From Pedobacter schmidteae (GTDB lineage Bacteria; Bacteroidota; Bacteroidia; Sphingobacteriales; Sphingobacteriaceae), in contig CAMDQV010000103.1 in NCBI GenBank assembly GCA_945906015.1, forward strand, positions 1 through 7,204: a DNA stretch of 7,204 nucleotides. The letters run 5' to 3'. Positions within the stretch are counted from its first letter, which is position 1, and each line of letters starts with the position of its first letter. The position numbers and the translations under genes were made by a program. The notes below the pieces were generated by a model, which saw only the letters and a program-made list of their open reading frames with translations, made no database searches and was not told the DNA's origin. This document shows, piece after piece, positions 1 through 6,340 of this stretch.

Positions 1-1
1 G

Positions 2-169
2 ATACAGAATGCAGGCGGAGTCATTTTTCAGGACTATATAAATTTTCAAATGCCAGTAGATGATTCAATCACTACAATACTCCAATACGACAGTTTATAT
101 GAAGCTGGAAAGCTTAGGGAATTATCCAGAATCGAATTAGTGGACATGGTTTTAACAGAACCTGAGTAA
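2..169 (+). CDS. C-terminal fragment of an unrecognised protein
   Basis: An open frame enters from the left window edge and ends at a TAA at 167-169, leaving 55 residues (start IQNAGGVIFQ, end DMVLTEPE). The other frames on this strand are closed early; the first frame stops at 61-63. The tail is mixed polar and acidic (DDS, YDSLYEAGK, ELSRIELVDM) with no long hydrophobic segment, so the end of the protein is likely soluble or exposed. I recognise no family or motif, and the start and most of the protein lie outside the window. It points towards the phosphate transporter gene, so the two are convergent and are not one operon. That it is a real gene rests on the uninterrupted frame, the protein-like composition and the absence of any competing gene. 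Confidence 0.6.
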   Translation: MQNAGGVIFQDYINFQMPVDDSITTILQYDSLYEAGKLRELSRIELVDMVLTEPE

Positions 170-186
170 CACGCATTTAGAAGAAA

Positions 187-215
187 CTGTTTTTAGTGTA
201 AATAGCAAAAAACTG
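187..215. terminator. Possible AT-rich bidirectional terminator hairpin
   Basis: This lies in the 52-bp gap between two convergent genes. GTTTTT (189-194) pairs with AAAAAC (208-213). The stem is extended beyond single mismatches by a C187-G215 pair outside and a G196-C206 pair inside. The runs of T and A could serve as the U-tract in either direction. The stem is imperfect and nearly all A-T, so position is the main argument for it. Confidence 0.3.
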
Positions 216-221
216 CTTTGT

Positions 222-1277
222 TTAAAGGAACAAGCTCAAGATATAATATAAGCTTGCTGCTAATACTGCAGAAACCGGAATGGTTAAAATCCAAGCCCAC
301 ATCAGGCTGATCGTGATACCCCATCTAACCGCTGATACACGTTTGCTTAATCCTACTCCAATGATCGCACCTGTGATGGTATGAGTAGTTGAAACTGGTA
401 TTTTAAAGTGTTCTGTCATGAATAAGGTGATCGCACCGGCTGTTTCTGCAGCTACTCCCTCTAATGGAGTTACTTTAGTGATTTTGGTACCCATTGTCTT
501 GACGATCTTCCATCCGCCGCTCATGGTTCCTGCTGCAATCGATGTATAACACGCAATAGGTATCCATTCGGGGATGTGATTGATCTTTACCTTTCCTTCA
601 ACTACTGTATAACTAACCTGAAGCCAATGAGCCAAGGTATCCATTTCAAGATGGGCGTCTTTAAGGTATACAATGATCGCCGCTGCGATAATTCCCATTA
701 CTTTTTGAGCATCATTACCACCATGTCCAAGACTAAATAATGCAGATGAAACTAATTGTAATTTTTTGAACCACCATTCTGCACGTGAAGGATTTGCATA
801 ACGACAGATGTTCACAATGATTACAGTAATAAAGTAGGCCATGATCATACCGATTATTGGCGCCAAAACTATAAAAGCTGCAACCTTACCGATCACGCCT
901 AAATTGATCACATCTAATCCTCCGTGTGCAACTGCAGCTCCTGCAAAGCCTCCAATAAGGGTATGAGATGAACTGGAAGGAATTCCAAACCACCAAGTAA
1001 ATAAGTTCCAGCAAATTGCTGCTAACACTCCCGCAAGAATTACCACGAGATTGATATTCATTGTATCAGCAGTTTTGGCTACTGTATCTGCAACATTTAA
1101 ATTGAATATCCAGTAAGCAAGAAAATTAAAAAAAGCTGCCCAAACAACTGCCTGGAAAGGGGTTAAAACTTTGGTAGAAACAACCGTTGCAATTGAATTG
1201 GCTGCATCATGAAATCCATTGATATAATCAAATACTAATGCTAAAACAATGATTACAATTAAAAGTGTAAATCCCAT
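222..1277 (-). CDS. pit: PiT-family low-affinity inorganic phosphate transporter
   Basis: This 351-residue inner-membrane protein is expected to take up inorganic phosphate (often as a metal-phosphate complex) driven by H+ or Na+. It shows the duplicated PiT signature. The N-terminal copy has GFHDAAN at residues 21-27 followed by SIATVVSTKVLTP, and the C-terminal copy has GHGGNDAQK at 184-192 followed by VMGIIAAAI. Further family motifs are GIPSSSSHTLIGG (98-110), GGWKIVKTMG (254-263) and IPVSTTHTITGAIIGVG (293-309). Most of the chain is hydrophobic, with roughly ten possible membrane segments. The ATG at 1277 begins directly with the first membrane segment. No clear Shine-Dalgarno is visible. 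The gene lies 29 bp downstream of the DUF47/PhoU-like gene on the same strand, the usual pairing in which the DUF47 protein modulates the permease. The length is full for the short bacterial PiT type. The family assignment is secure; the coupling ion is not visible. Confidence 0.95.
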   Translation of the reverse strand: MGFTLLIVIIVLALVFDYINGFHDAANSIATVVSTKVLTPFQAVVWAAFFNFLAYWIFNLNVADTVAKTADTMNINLVVILAGVLAAICWNLFTWWFGIPSSSSHTLIGGFAGAAVAHGGLDVINLGVIGKVAAFIVLAPIIGMIMAYFITVIIVNICRYANPSRAEWWFKKLQLVSSALFSLGHGGNDAQKVMGIIAAAIIVYLKDAHLEMDTLAHWLQVSYTVVEGKVKINHIPEWIPIACYTSIAAGTMSGGWKIVKTMGTKITKVTPLEGVAAETAGAITLFMTEHFKIPVSTTHTITGAIIGVGLSKRVSAVRWGITISLMWAWILTIPVSAVLAASLYYILSLFL

Positions 1278-1306
1278 AAGGCAGATGTAGTATTGTTTTG
1301 AGGTTC

Positions 1307-1954
1307 TTAAGCGTTCTTTACAAGAATGGATTCAAGTACATTAGCTGCATCTTCACACATATCAGTGGCAGTTTCAAGTGCAGAAAGCACTTCTTTATAT
1401 TTGATCAGATTAACGGCATCTTTTTCATTATCAAAAAGATCTCCAACTGCTTTATCAAAAACATAATCAGCTTGATTCTCAATGCTGTTGATACGCACGC
1501 ATGAATCTGCAATCAAACGTATATTTTTTAAATTACGAAGCTCATGTATTGCTTTATTAAGGTCTTGGCAAGCTTGTAAGATTAGGTTGGAAAGTTCTTT
1601 GATAGGAGGAGTAATAATCGTTAAATTATAAAGGTCCATACGACTTGCTGATCCATGAATATAGTCAGCAATGTCATCAATAGCACTCGCTAATCTGTGT
1701 ATATCTTCCCTGTCAAAGGGGGTAATGAAATTTTTACTTAGTTCTAGGTGTATTTGGTGAGTGATCTCATCTCCTGTATGCTCCAGATCTGCTATGTCTT
1801 TAAAAAGTTCTTTACGCCTTGTAAGGTCTTCAGTATTAACTGCTTCTACTAGCTTTTCACCCAATTTTATCAGGTTAGCGCTATCTTGTTCAAACAGAGG
1901 AAAGAATTTTTTGTCTTTAGGAATAAAATATTGAAAAATACTGTTTAATGACAT
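1307..1954 (-). CDS. DUF47 / PhoU-like phosphate transport regulator
   Basis: This 215-residue, largely helical cytosolic protein belongs to the DUF47 (PhoU_div, formerly TIGR00153) family, which resembles PhoU and is typically encoded beside PiT permeases. It carries PhoU-type acidic, probably metal-binding helices: IADLEHTGDEITHQI (54-68), then FITPFDREDIHRLASAIDDIADYIHGS (76-102), which is the most diagnostic stretch. A second repeat has INSIENQADYVFDKAV (156-171) and ALETATDMCEDAANVLESI (192-210). The length is normal for the family. The ATG at 1954 gives the family-typical opening with a short lead (MSLNSIFQYFIPKDKKFF). It is the first gene after a 70-bp gap containing a candidate Pho box and is followed after 29 bp by the permease, so the two probably form one transcript. 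Its regulatory effect on the permease is inferred from the family. Confidence 0.93.
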   Translation of the reverse strand: MSLNSIFQYFIPKDKKFFPLFEQDSANLIKLGEKLVEAVNTEDLTRRKELFKDIADLEHTGDEITHQIHLELSKNFITPFDREDIHRLASAIDDIADYIHGSASRMDLYNLTIITPPIKELSNLILQACQDLNKAIHELRNLKNIRLIADSCVRINSIENQADYVFDKAVGDLFDNEKDAVNLIKYKEVLSALETATDMCEDAANVLESILVKNA

Positions 1955-1976
1955 ATCTATGATTTTTAATATTCTA

Positions 1977-2014
1977 TAAATCTACTATAACAATGTTAAG
2001 TTAATATTAACTTA
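1977..2014 (-). promoter_or_regulatory. Candidate Pho box with overlapping palindrome and -7 element
   Basis: This is in the 70-bp gap between the kinase stop and the DUF47 start. On the minus strand, TTAATAT (2010-2004), a 4-base spacer TAAC, and TTAACAT (1999-1993) form a direct repeat with 11-bp period. This is the same 7+4+7 geometry as the E. coli Pho box (CTGTCAT-N4-CTGTCAT) and shares the TnACA-like core seen in Bacillus PhoP sites. Eight bases further on is TAGATTTA (1984-1977), one base off the Bacteroidota -7 element TAnnTTTG. Positions 1997-2014 are also a perfect 18-bp palindrome (TAAGTTAATATTAACTTA). The region is AT-rich, so chance matches are possible. A Pho-type role is inferred from the downstream phosphate genes. 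Confidence 0.4.
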
Positions 2015-2024
2015 TTGGCAATTT

Positions 2025-3047
2025 CTAGGCTCTGGCGAGTGTAAATCCAAAAGTTGACCCAATATTTTCTGTACTTCGTACAGTAATGGTTTGCTCATGT
2101 GCCTCAACAATATGTTTGACAATGGCGAGGCCCAATCCTGATCCTCCAATGTCTCGTGAGCGACTTTGGTCGGTACGATAAAAACGTTCAAATAGCCTTG
2201 GGAGGTACTTCTCTTCAATACCAATTCCGTCATCAGTTATTTCAACTAATATTTGATCATGTAACTGGAATGTTTTGATATAGGTATTACCCAGATTGTT
2301 ACCGTATTTGAATGAATTACCCAACAGGTTCACTAAAACCTGTCTGATTTTTTCACGATCAGCATTTACCCAGGTAGGCGTTTTATATTTTTCCTGAAAG
2401 TGAACGGTTATATTATATTTTTTTGACTTTAACTCAAGTGAATCATTAACCTCATTGATTAGTTCAACCAGATCAAATTTTTCATATTGAACAGGTAGTT
2501 CGCCACTTTCTAGTTTCGAGATCGCATCCAGATCTTTGATGAAAGATGCAAGCCTGTCTACATTTTTAGATGCCTTATCAAGAAAGCGCTTTGCTAGTTC
2601 AGAATCTTCAATATCTCCATCTTGTAACACCTCAATATATCCCTGTATAGCAAAAAGGGGTGTTTTTAATTCATGAGAAATATTAGACAGAAATTCTCTT
2701 CTGAATTTTTCCTGTTCCTTCAGCCGCTCAATCTCAGTTTTTTTATCTCTTGCCCACTCTTTTACTTCCTGTTCAACATCATTTATCGGATCGGCACTTA
2801 CGTATTCACCCAAAGCATCTTTTAGGTCTTTGCCCAACTTAAGATTATGGATCAGTTTATAAATTAGCTTAATCTTGCTGTATACAAAACGCTCGATCAG
2901 ATAATAGAAAACGAGGTAACTGGTTACCAGTGAAACAAAAAATGTGATCACTGAATCTAAAATTATCCCCTGAAAATAAAAGTTGATTATCGATAATGAT
3001 AATGCAACTGTTAATGCATTGATGAAGACGAGTACCCATAGTTTCAT
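2025..3047 (-). CDS. PhoR-like membrane sensor histidine kinase
   Basis: This 340-residue inner-membrane kinase should autophosphorylate on His and pass the phosphate to a response regulator. Two membrane segments (about 4-22 and 31-53) are separated by only about eight residues, so there is essentially no periplasmic sensor domain, as in PhoR. A basic, HAMP-like or coiled linker follows (ERFVYSKIKLIYKLIHNLK, 52-70, to EIERLKEQEKFRREF, 105-119). The HisKA box has FLSNISHELKTPLFAIQGY (119-137) with phospho-acceptor H125. The HATPase_c domain has the N box (N240, N244 in NLLGNSFKYG), G1 (DDGIGI, 272-277), F box (LFERFYR, 285-291) and G2 (GGSGLGL, 301-307), so all catalytic motifs are intact. 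The linker and H-box sequence resemble Bacteroidota PhoR proteins. No receiver-domain gene lies beside it: upstream is a 207-bp spacer and then the polyketide operon. The ATG at 3047 places the first membrane segment at the N-terminus. The phosphate role is inferred from resemblance and from the transporter genes downstream. Confidence 0.9.
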   Translation of the reverse strand: MKLWVLVFINALTVALSLSIINFYFQGIILDSVITFFVSLVTSYLVFYYLIERFVYSKIKLIYKLIHNLKLGKDLKDALGEYVSADPINDVEQEVKEWARDKKTEIERLKEQEKFRREFLSNISHELKTPLFAIQGYIEVLQDGDIEDSELAKRFLDKASKNVDRLASFIKDLDAISKLESGELPVQYEKFDLVELINEVNDSLELKSKKYNITVHFQEKYKTPTWVNADREKIRQVLVNLLGNSFKYGNNLGNTYIKTFQLHDQILVEITDDGIGIEEKYLPRLFERFYRTDQSRSRDIGGSGLGLAIVKHIVEAHEQTITVRSTENIGSTFGFTLARA

Positions 3048-3254
3048 TCCGCAAATTACTACATATATTTTTATTGTAATTATTTACTCTGATTTTATGT
3101 GGTAATGATTTAAAAAAGACGGAATTGAAATTTTTGAATTTGATTGTTTGCCCAATCATTTGCATTTTAGGTTTTAATAGTTGAATGAGGCCCAATTCAA
3201 TAGATATTTCGATTTTAGCTGAGTCTTATTTCCCAAAAATGTTCTCTTTGCAAC
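3048..3254. other. 207-bp gene-free spacer with two weak hairpins
   Basis: No credible coding sequence was found on either strand between the flavoenzyme stop and the kinase start. The region must end the polyketide operon transcript and probably carries the kinase promoter, but I could not identify a convincing TTTG/TAnnTTTG pair. It has two short inverted repeats: TGATTG (3141-3146) with CAATCA (3153-3158), and TTGAAT (3181-3186) with ATTCAA (3195-3200). Read on the minus strand, both contain ATTGGGC spanning stem and loop. Neither is followed by a T-run, so neither is a clear intrinsic terminator. Confidence 0.4.
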
Positions 3255-4373
3255 CTACATAAAAACCTCACCATGGGTCTTTTTTACTAAACTTTCTGTT
3301 AAAGACGGGAATTGGTTCAGGGTATAAACTGCCATGTCTGATACAAAAGTGCTACCAAATAACTTTTGTATCAGTCTCCCGCTTTTCAATCTAAGTGCAA
3401 ATTGTTTTTTCCATCTAAGCGTATAATCCTGTTCTAGTGCTGTTCTGTTAATGTCAGATCCTTTTTTTGCAAAACGCATGATACTTTCGGCGAGTATTTT
3501 GCCTGAATGAATGGCTATAGCCATACCATTACCGCAAAGCGGAGTGATCATTCCGGCAGAGTCACCGCAAAAAAGTAAATGATTTTCTGTTAGCGTTTTC
3601 TGCTCAAAAGATATTTCATTGATTACCTCGGGCTTTTCAAAAAGAAATTCCGAATTTTTAAACAGGTTGCGCAAATGCGGGTTCCTAAAAAGTACCTGCT
3701 CCTCCATCTCAGGAATGCCAGAATATTTTTTGAGATTGGCCGTTTCAGAAAGATAACAAAGACAGTATTTATCATCTTCAATCTTACTTACCCCGCAATA
3801 TCCGCCCTGAAAATTATCGAGACGAATCAGATTCCCCGGAAGGTCTGTTTTAATATGGTATTTAACACCCAAATATGGGCTTCTTTTGTAAAAGAAGTTG
3901 CGAGTTAATTTTTGATCCAGGTTAGATCTTTTTCCGTAAGCTGCAATGGCTATGCCTGATTCAAAAACCTTGTTTCCGGAGGTTGAGACTTTGAATTTTT
4001 CTTCAGTAAAAACAAGATCAATGACCTTTTCAAAGATAAATTCTACACCCAGACTTTCTGCATGCTGATAAAGTAAATGATCAAGTTTGAAACGACTTAT
4101 ACCAAATCCGCCAAGGTCGAGATCGGCTTGAAGCATCTTTCCTGAAACAGATGTCACCGCTAATCGGTTTATTCGGGAGGTACCCAGTCCAGAAATCCCA
4201 ATATCCAGCGATTCTAAAAATGGTAAAACCTCATTTGATATATACTCACCACAAACCCTGTGAAATGGGTAGTTCTTTTTTTCTATCAATCTTACCTGAT
4301 ATCCATTCTTCTGTAAAAGAATAGCAGAGGTCAAACCTGCCAGACCACCGCCAACAATCAGGACATCACTCAC
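3255..4373 (-). CDS. FAD-dependent oxidoreductase, geranylgeranyl-reductase/FixC-like
   Basis: This 372-residue flavoprotein has the group A (p-hydroxybenzoate hydroxylase) fold. The N-terminal Rossmann motif is VLIVGGGLAGLTSAILLQKNGYQVRLIEKK, with GGGLAG at 8-13 and E31 for the FAD ribose. FHRVCGEYIS (37-46) resembles the Cys-Gly motif of geranylgeranyl reductases. The second FAD motif is LLFCGDSAGMITPLCGNGMAIAIHSGK (266-292), with G270-D271. The usual mid-chain ADG reads AYGKRSNLD (145-153), so its Asp is Tyr. There is no signal peptide. The start is GTG at 4373-4371: it gives an intact Rossmann fold directly, and no in-frame ATG lies nearby. It overlaps the methyltransferase end by 8 bp and is the last gene of the polyketide operon, so a tailoring role is likely. 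This could be ring hydroxylation or oxidation to a quinone, or reduction of isoprenoid double bonds as in the geranylgeranyl reductase family. Sequence alone does not decide between these. Confidence 0.88.
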   Translation of the reverse strand: MSDVLIVGGGLAGLTSAILLQKNGYQVRLIEKKNYPFHRVCGEYISNEVLPFLESLDIGISGLGTSRINRLAVTSVSGKMLQADLDLGGFGISRFKLDHLLYQHAESLGVEFIFEKVIDLVFTEEKFKVSTSGNKVFESGIAIAAYGKRSNLDQKLTRNFFYKRSPYLGVKYHIKTDLPGNLIRLDNFQGGYCGVSKIEDDKYCLCYLSETANLKKYSGIPEMEEQVLFRNPHLRNLFKNSEFLFEKPEVINEISFEQKTLTENHLLFCGDSAGMITPLCGNGMAIAIHSGKILAESIMRFAKKGSDINRTALEQDYTLRWKKQFALRLKSGRLIQKLFGSTFVSDMAVYTLNQFPSLTESLVKKTHGEVFM

Positions 4374-5115
4374 CTTCGTTTCCAGGATTTTTATTTATTG
4401 ACTCCATCTTTTTGCCGGATGCTATGCATACCTGCCATCTGAATGCCCACATCCATTGTATTGAATAATGTTTAAATCCTCCATTTTTGAGCATTTGATT
4501 TATTTCTGCCCGTTTAAAACTTCGAAGTACCGAGAGTTTTGAATCATGCTTAACCATTTCAGACTTAGAAAATATAGCGGTAATTAGTGCTATGGAATGG
4601 TAGGCAAACCAATGTCTATGGAGGTCATTGATCACTACATAAGTGCTGGCACAATTGGCCATCTTTTGAATCAGACTGATCCAGTTTAAATCTGTAAAAT
4701 GGTGCGTAAAAAGACTTGAAATAACGATATCAAATTGATTTGTGAGTAGTTGTTCACTCATTACATCGGCCAAAATATAGGAGATCTCCGGAAAATCTCT
4801 TGATTTTTCTCTTGCATATTCTATGGCTGATTCTGTAGCATCAACGCCTACCAGACTGATTTTCAAATTGCGTTTGCGAGCCCATTTTGCAATTACTCTT
4901 AACGAGTCTCCACCACCACAACCCCAGTCGCTTATGCACATACCATTTTTTATTCCGATCTTTTTGAACGCATTAAAAAAAACAGTATAACCTCCAAGTA
5001 GTTTGTTCACTACTTCAAGTTCATCCATGATTGGGTCGATGATGTCATGGCCAAGAGAAAAATCGTCCATCATTTCATCTTCTGTACTTCGGTGTCTGAA
5101 ATCAGGCATTGCCAT
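4366..5115 (-). CDS. Class I SAM-dependent methyltransferase of the polyketide operon
   Basis: This 249-residue cytosolic enzyme is predicted to transfer a methyl group from S-adenosylmethionine. Motif I is ISDWGCGGGDSLRVIAKWA (61-79), a glycine-rich SAM loop. Motif II is LVGVDATESAIEYAREKS (88-105), with acidic D92. The motif around ISYILADV (111-118) and the strand FDIVISSLFTHHF (128-140) complete the Rossmann core. VINDLHRHWFAYH (161-173) is a distinctive later motif that I associate with methyltransferases near bacterial type III polyketide synthases (from memory). The first ATG (5115) lies inside the synthase gene, giving a 14-bp overlap; a second in-frame ATG at 5109 would remove only two residues. 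Both overlaps imply translational coupling with the synthase before it and the flavoenzyme after it. The likely substrate is the polyketide (O- or C-methylation of a phenolic ring), but this is inferred from context. Confidence 0.87.
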   Translation of the reverse strand: MAMPDFRHRSTEDEMMDDFSLGHDIIDPIMDELEVVNKLLGGYTVFFNAFKKIGIKNGMCISDWGCGGGDSLRVIAKWARKRNLKISLVGVDATESAIEYAREKSRDFPEISYILADVMSEQLLTNQFDIVISSLFTHHFTDLNWISLIQKMANCASTYVVINDLHRHWFAYHSIALITAIFSKSEMVKHDSKLSVLRSFKRAEINQMLKNGGFKHYSIQWMWAFRWQVCIASGKKMESINKNPGNEGE

Positions 5116-6223
5116 TTCTTTTTAAGATCATTGATTCAACTGTTAATCCCGGCCCAAAGGCAAAGCCCATTATATTTTCACCATCAATCCCCGTAGGGTC
5201 CACCATTAATTTTTTTAAAACAAATAGTATTGTTGCAGATGACATATTGCCGTATTCTCTTAAAACTTCGTAGCCAAAACGATTAGACATCTTTGAAAAT
5301 CCTAATGCACTTTCTGCGGCTTCCAGAATTTTTCTACCTCCCGGATGAACGGCGAACCTATTGATGTCTTTGATTTCGAGTTTCGCTTTTTTGAGTAATT
5401 TATCAGAAATGGATTGAATATGTTTTAAAATTAGCTTAGATACTTTTGATGATAGTGTCATTTCAAAACCTGCATCGCCAACATACCAGCCCATTTCATT
5501 TTTAGCTTCTTTCAAAAATTCAGAATAAAAAGTATCAAGTGTAAGGCAGTTTTTTTTGTTCGTTCTTTCAAAACTATTTTCTACAATAAGCGCTGCCGCT
5601 CCATCAGAAAATAATGAATTTGCAACCCAGTTATCAAGCGTGTTTGCCTTTTGAAAGTGTAGTGTGCATAGTTCAACAGAAACAATCAAAACTTTTGCCT
5701 TCTGGTCTGCACGACAGATATAATCGGCTACTTTTAGCGCATTTAATGAGCCATAACAACCCATGAAATTAATACAGGTTCGTTCTACGTTAGCATTTAA
5801 ACCTAGTTTTTCAACCAGTTCAATATCTATACCCGGAGCATGCATTCCTGTACAGCTTACGGTTATGAGGTGTGTGATCTTTGACGTCAGGTCTTTGCCA
5901 TGATCTGAAAAACAATCTTTAACCGCCTCAGCTGCTAAATCTGAAGCGGTAACCTGATATAATTGCAATCGGTCGCGTGTTCCGGGAAAAGGTTCAAAAT
6001 CTTCGGTCTTGCTAAAGAAGGTGTTCTTATAACTTTCTGATTCGCCAAAATCTGGAATCACCGAATACCGATGTTCAATTCCAGAATGATCATAGATTTG
6101 CTTCAATCTGGAGGCATTCGTAGCATTCAGGCCAAATGCTTTTATCATGAACCTATAGATATCATTCTGTGGGATCCGGTATTTTGGGTTGGCGGTACCA
6201 ATCGCGCTAATGCAACTACTCAT
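5102..6223 (-). CDS. Type III polyketide synthase (chalcone/stilbene synthase family)
   Basis: This 373-residue homodimeric ketosynthase should extend a CoA-bound starter with malonyl-CoA and cyclise the chain to a resorcinol, phloroglucinol or pyrone. The catalytic triad is intact: C156 in FMGCYGSLNALKVAD, H293 in FAVHPGGRKILE, and N326 in REYGNMSSATILFVL. Other family marks are SCTGMHAPGID (123-133), SLFSDGAAALIV (203-214), whose F205 corresponds to gatekeeper Phe215 of plant chalcone synthase, and the C-terminal loop GFAFGPGLTVESMIL (353-367). By my hand alignment, positions equivalent to chalcone synthase Thr194 and Thr197 are C186 and H189 (VELCTLHF), so the active-site cavity differs from the plant enzyme. 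The length is normal. The ATG at 6223 gives a family-typical start; only AT-rich sequence precedes it, with no Shine-Dalgarno. It is the first gene of the operon and divergent from the UbiA gene. Starter and product are unknown. Confidence 0.95.
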   Translation of the reverse strand: MSSCISAIGTANPKYRIPQNDIYRFMIKAFGLNATNASRLKQIYDHSGIEHRYSVIPDFGESESYKNTFFSKTEDFEPFPGTRDRLQLYQVTASDLAAEAVKDCFSDHGKDLTSKITHLITVSCTGMHAPGIDIELVEKLGLNANVERTCINFMGCYGSLNALKVADYICRADQKAKVLIVSVELCTLHFQKANTLDNWVANSLFSDGAAALIVENSFERTNKKNCLTLDTFYSEFLKEAKNEMGWYVGDAGFEMTLSSKVSKLILKHIQSISDKLLKKAKLEIKDINRFAVHPGGRKILEAAESALGFSKMSNRFGYEVLREYGNMSSATILFVLKKLMVDPTGIDGENIMGFAFGPGLTVESMILKRNGNA

Positions 6224-6340
6224 AATTAAGTAAAATACTAAATTTTTATCTTTTTGGATTTAAAGCGCAATAGATAGACCATAATTAATTGATAATAGTT
6301 CAAAAGTACCCGATTGCCTTATTAAATGTTATTTTAGTAA
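6224..6340. promoter_or_regulatory. Divergent promoter region between polyketide operon and UbiA gene
   Basis: This 117-bp, strongly AT-rich spacer lies between two divergent starts, so it must hold the promoters for both the synthase operon and the prenyltransferase gene unless UbiA is driven from within the synthase gene. Possible TTTG -33 elements occur on each strand (6253-6256 on plus, and CAAA at 6301-6304 read on minus). I found no well-spaced TAnnTTTG partner for either, so I do not call exact promoters. A shared spacer would let both units be controlled together. Confidence 0.5.

Noticed and set aside
145..153. Missing Asp in the flavoenzyme mid-chain motif (AYGKRSNLD, residue numbers) as a sign of inactivation
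   Set aside because: The FAD-binding GGGLAG, E31 and GD motifs are intact and the length is full. The variant looks like a subfamily feature rather than decay.
1298..1504. Plus-strand open frame of 68 codons
   Set aside because: It lies antisense within the well-supported DUF47 gene and has no family features.
2012..2233. Minus-strand open frame of 73 codons
   Set aside because: It is a shifted-frame shadow of the histidine kinase ATPase domain, whose frame is intact through this region.
2869..3195. Minus-strand open frame of 108 codons spanning the kinase start and spacer
   Set aside because: Half of it overlaps the kinase N-terminus in another frame. The composition is not protein-like, and it shows no receiver-domain remnant, so it is not a lost phoB.
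3675..3908. Plus-strand open frame of 77 codons
   Set aside because: It is antisense to the flavoenzyme gene and has no recognisable motif.
3198..6276. The 9-mer CAATAGATA occurs in both spacers flanking the polyketide operon (3198-3206 and 6268-6276)
   Set aside because: One 9-base match between two AT-rich spacers of 207 and 117 bp is not far from chance expectation, and nothing around it is shared.
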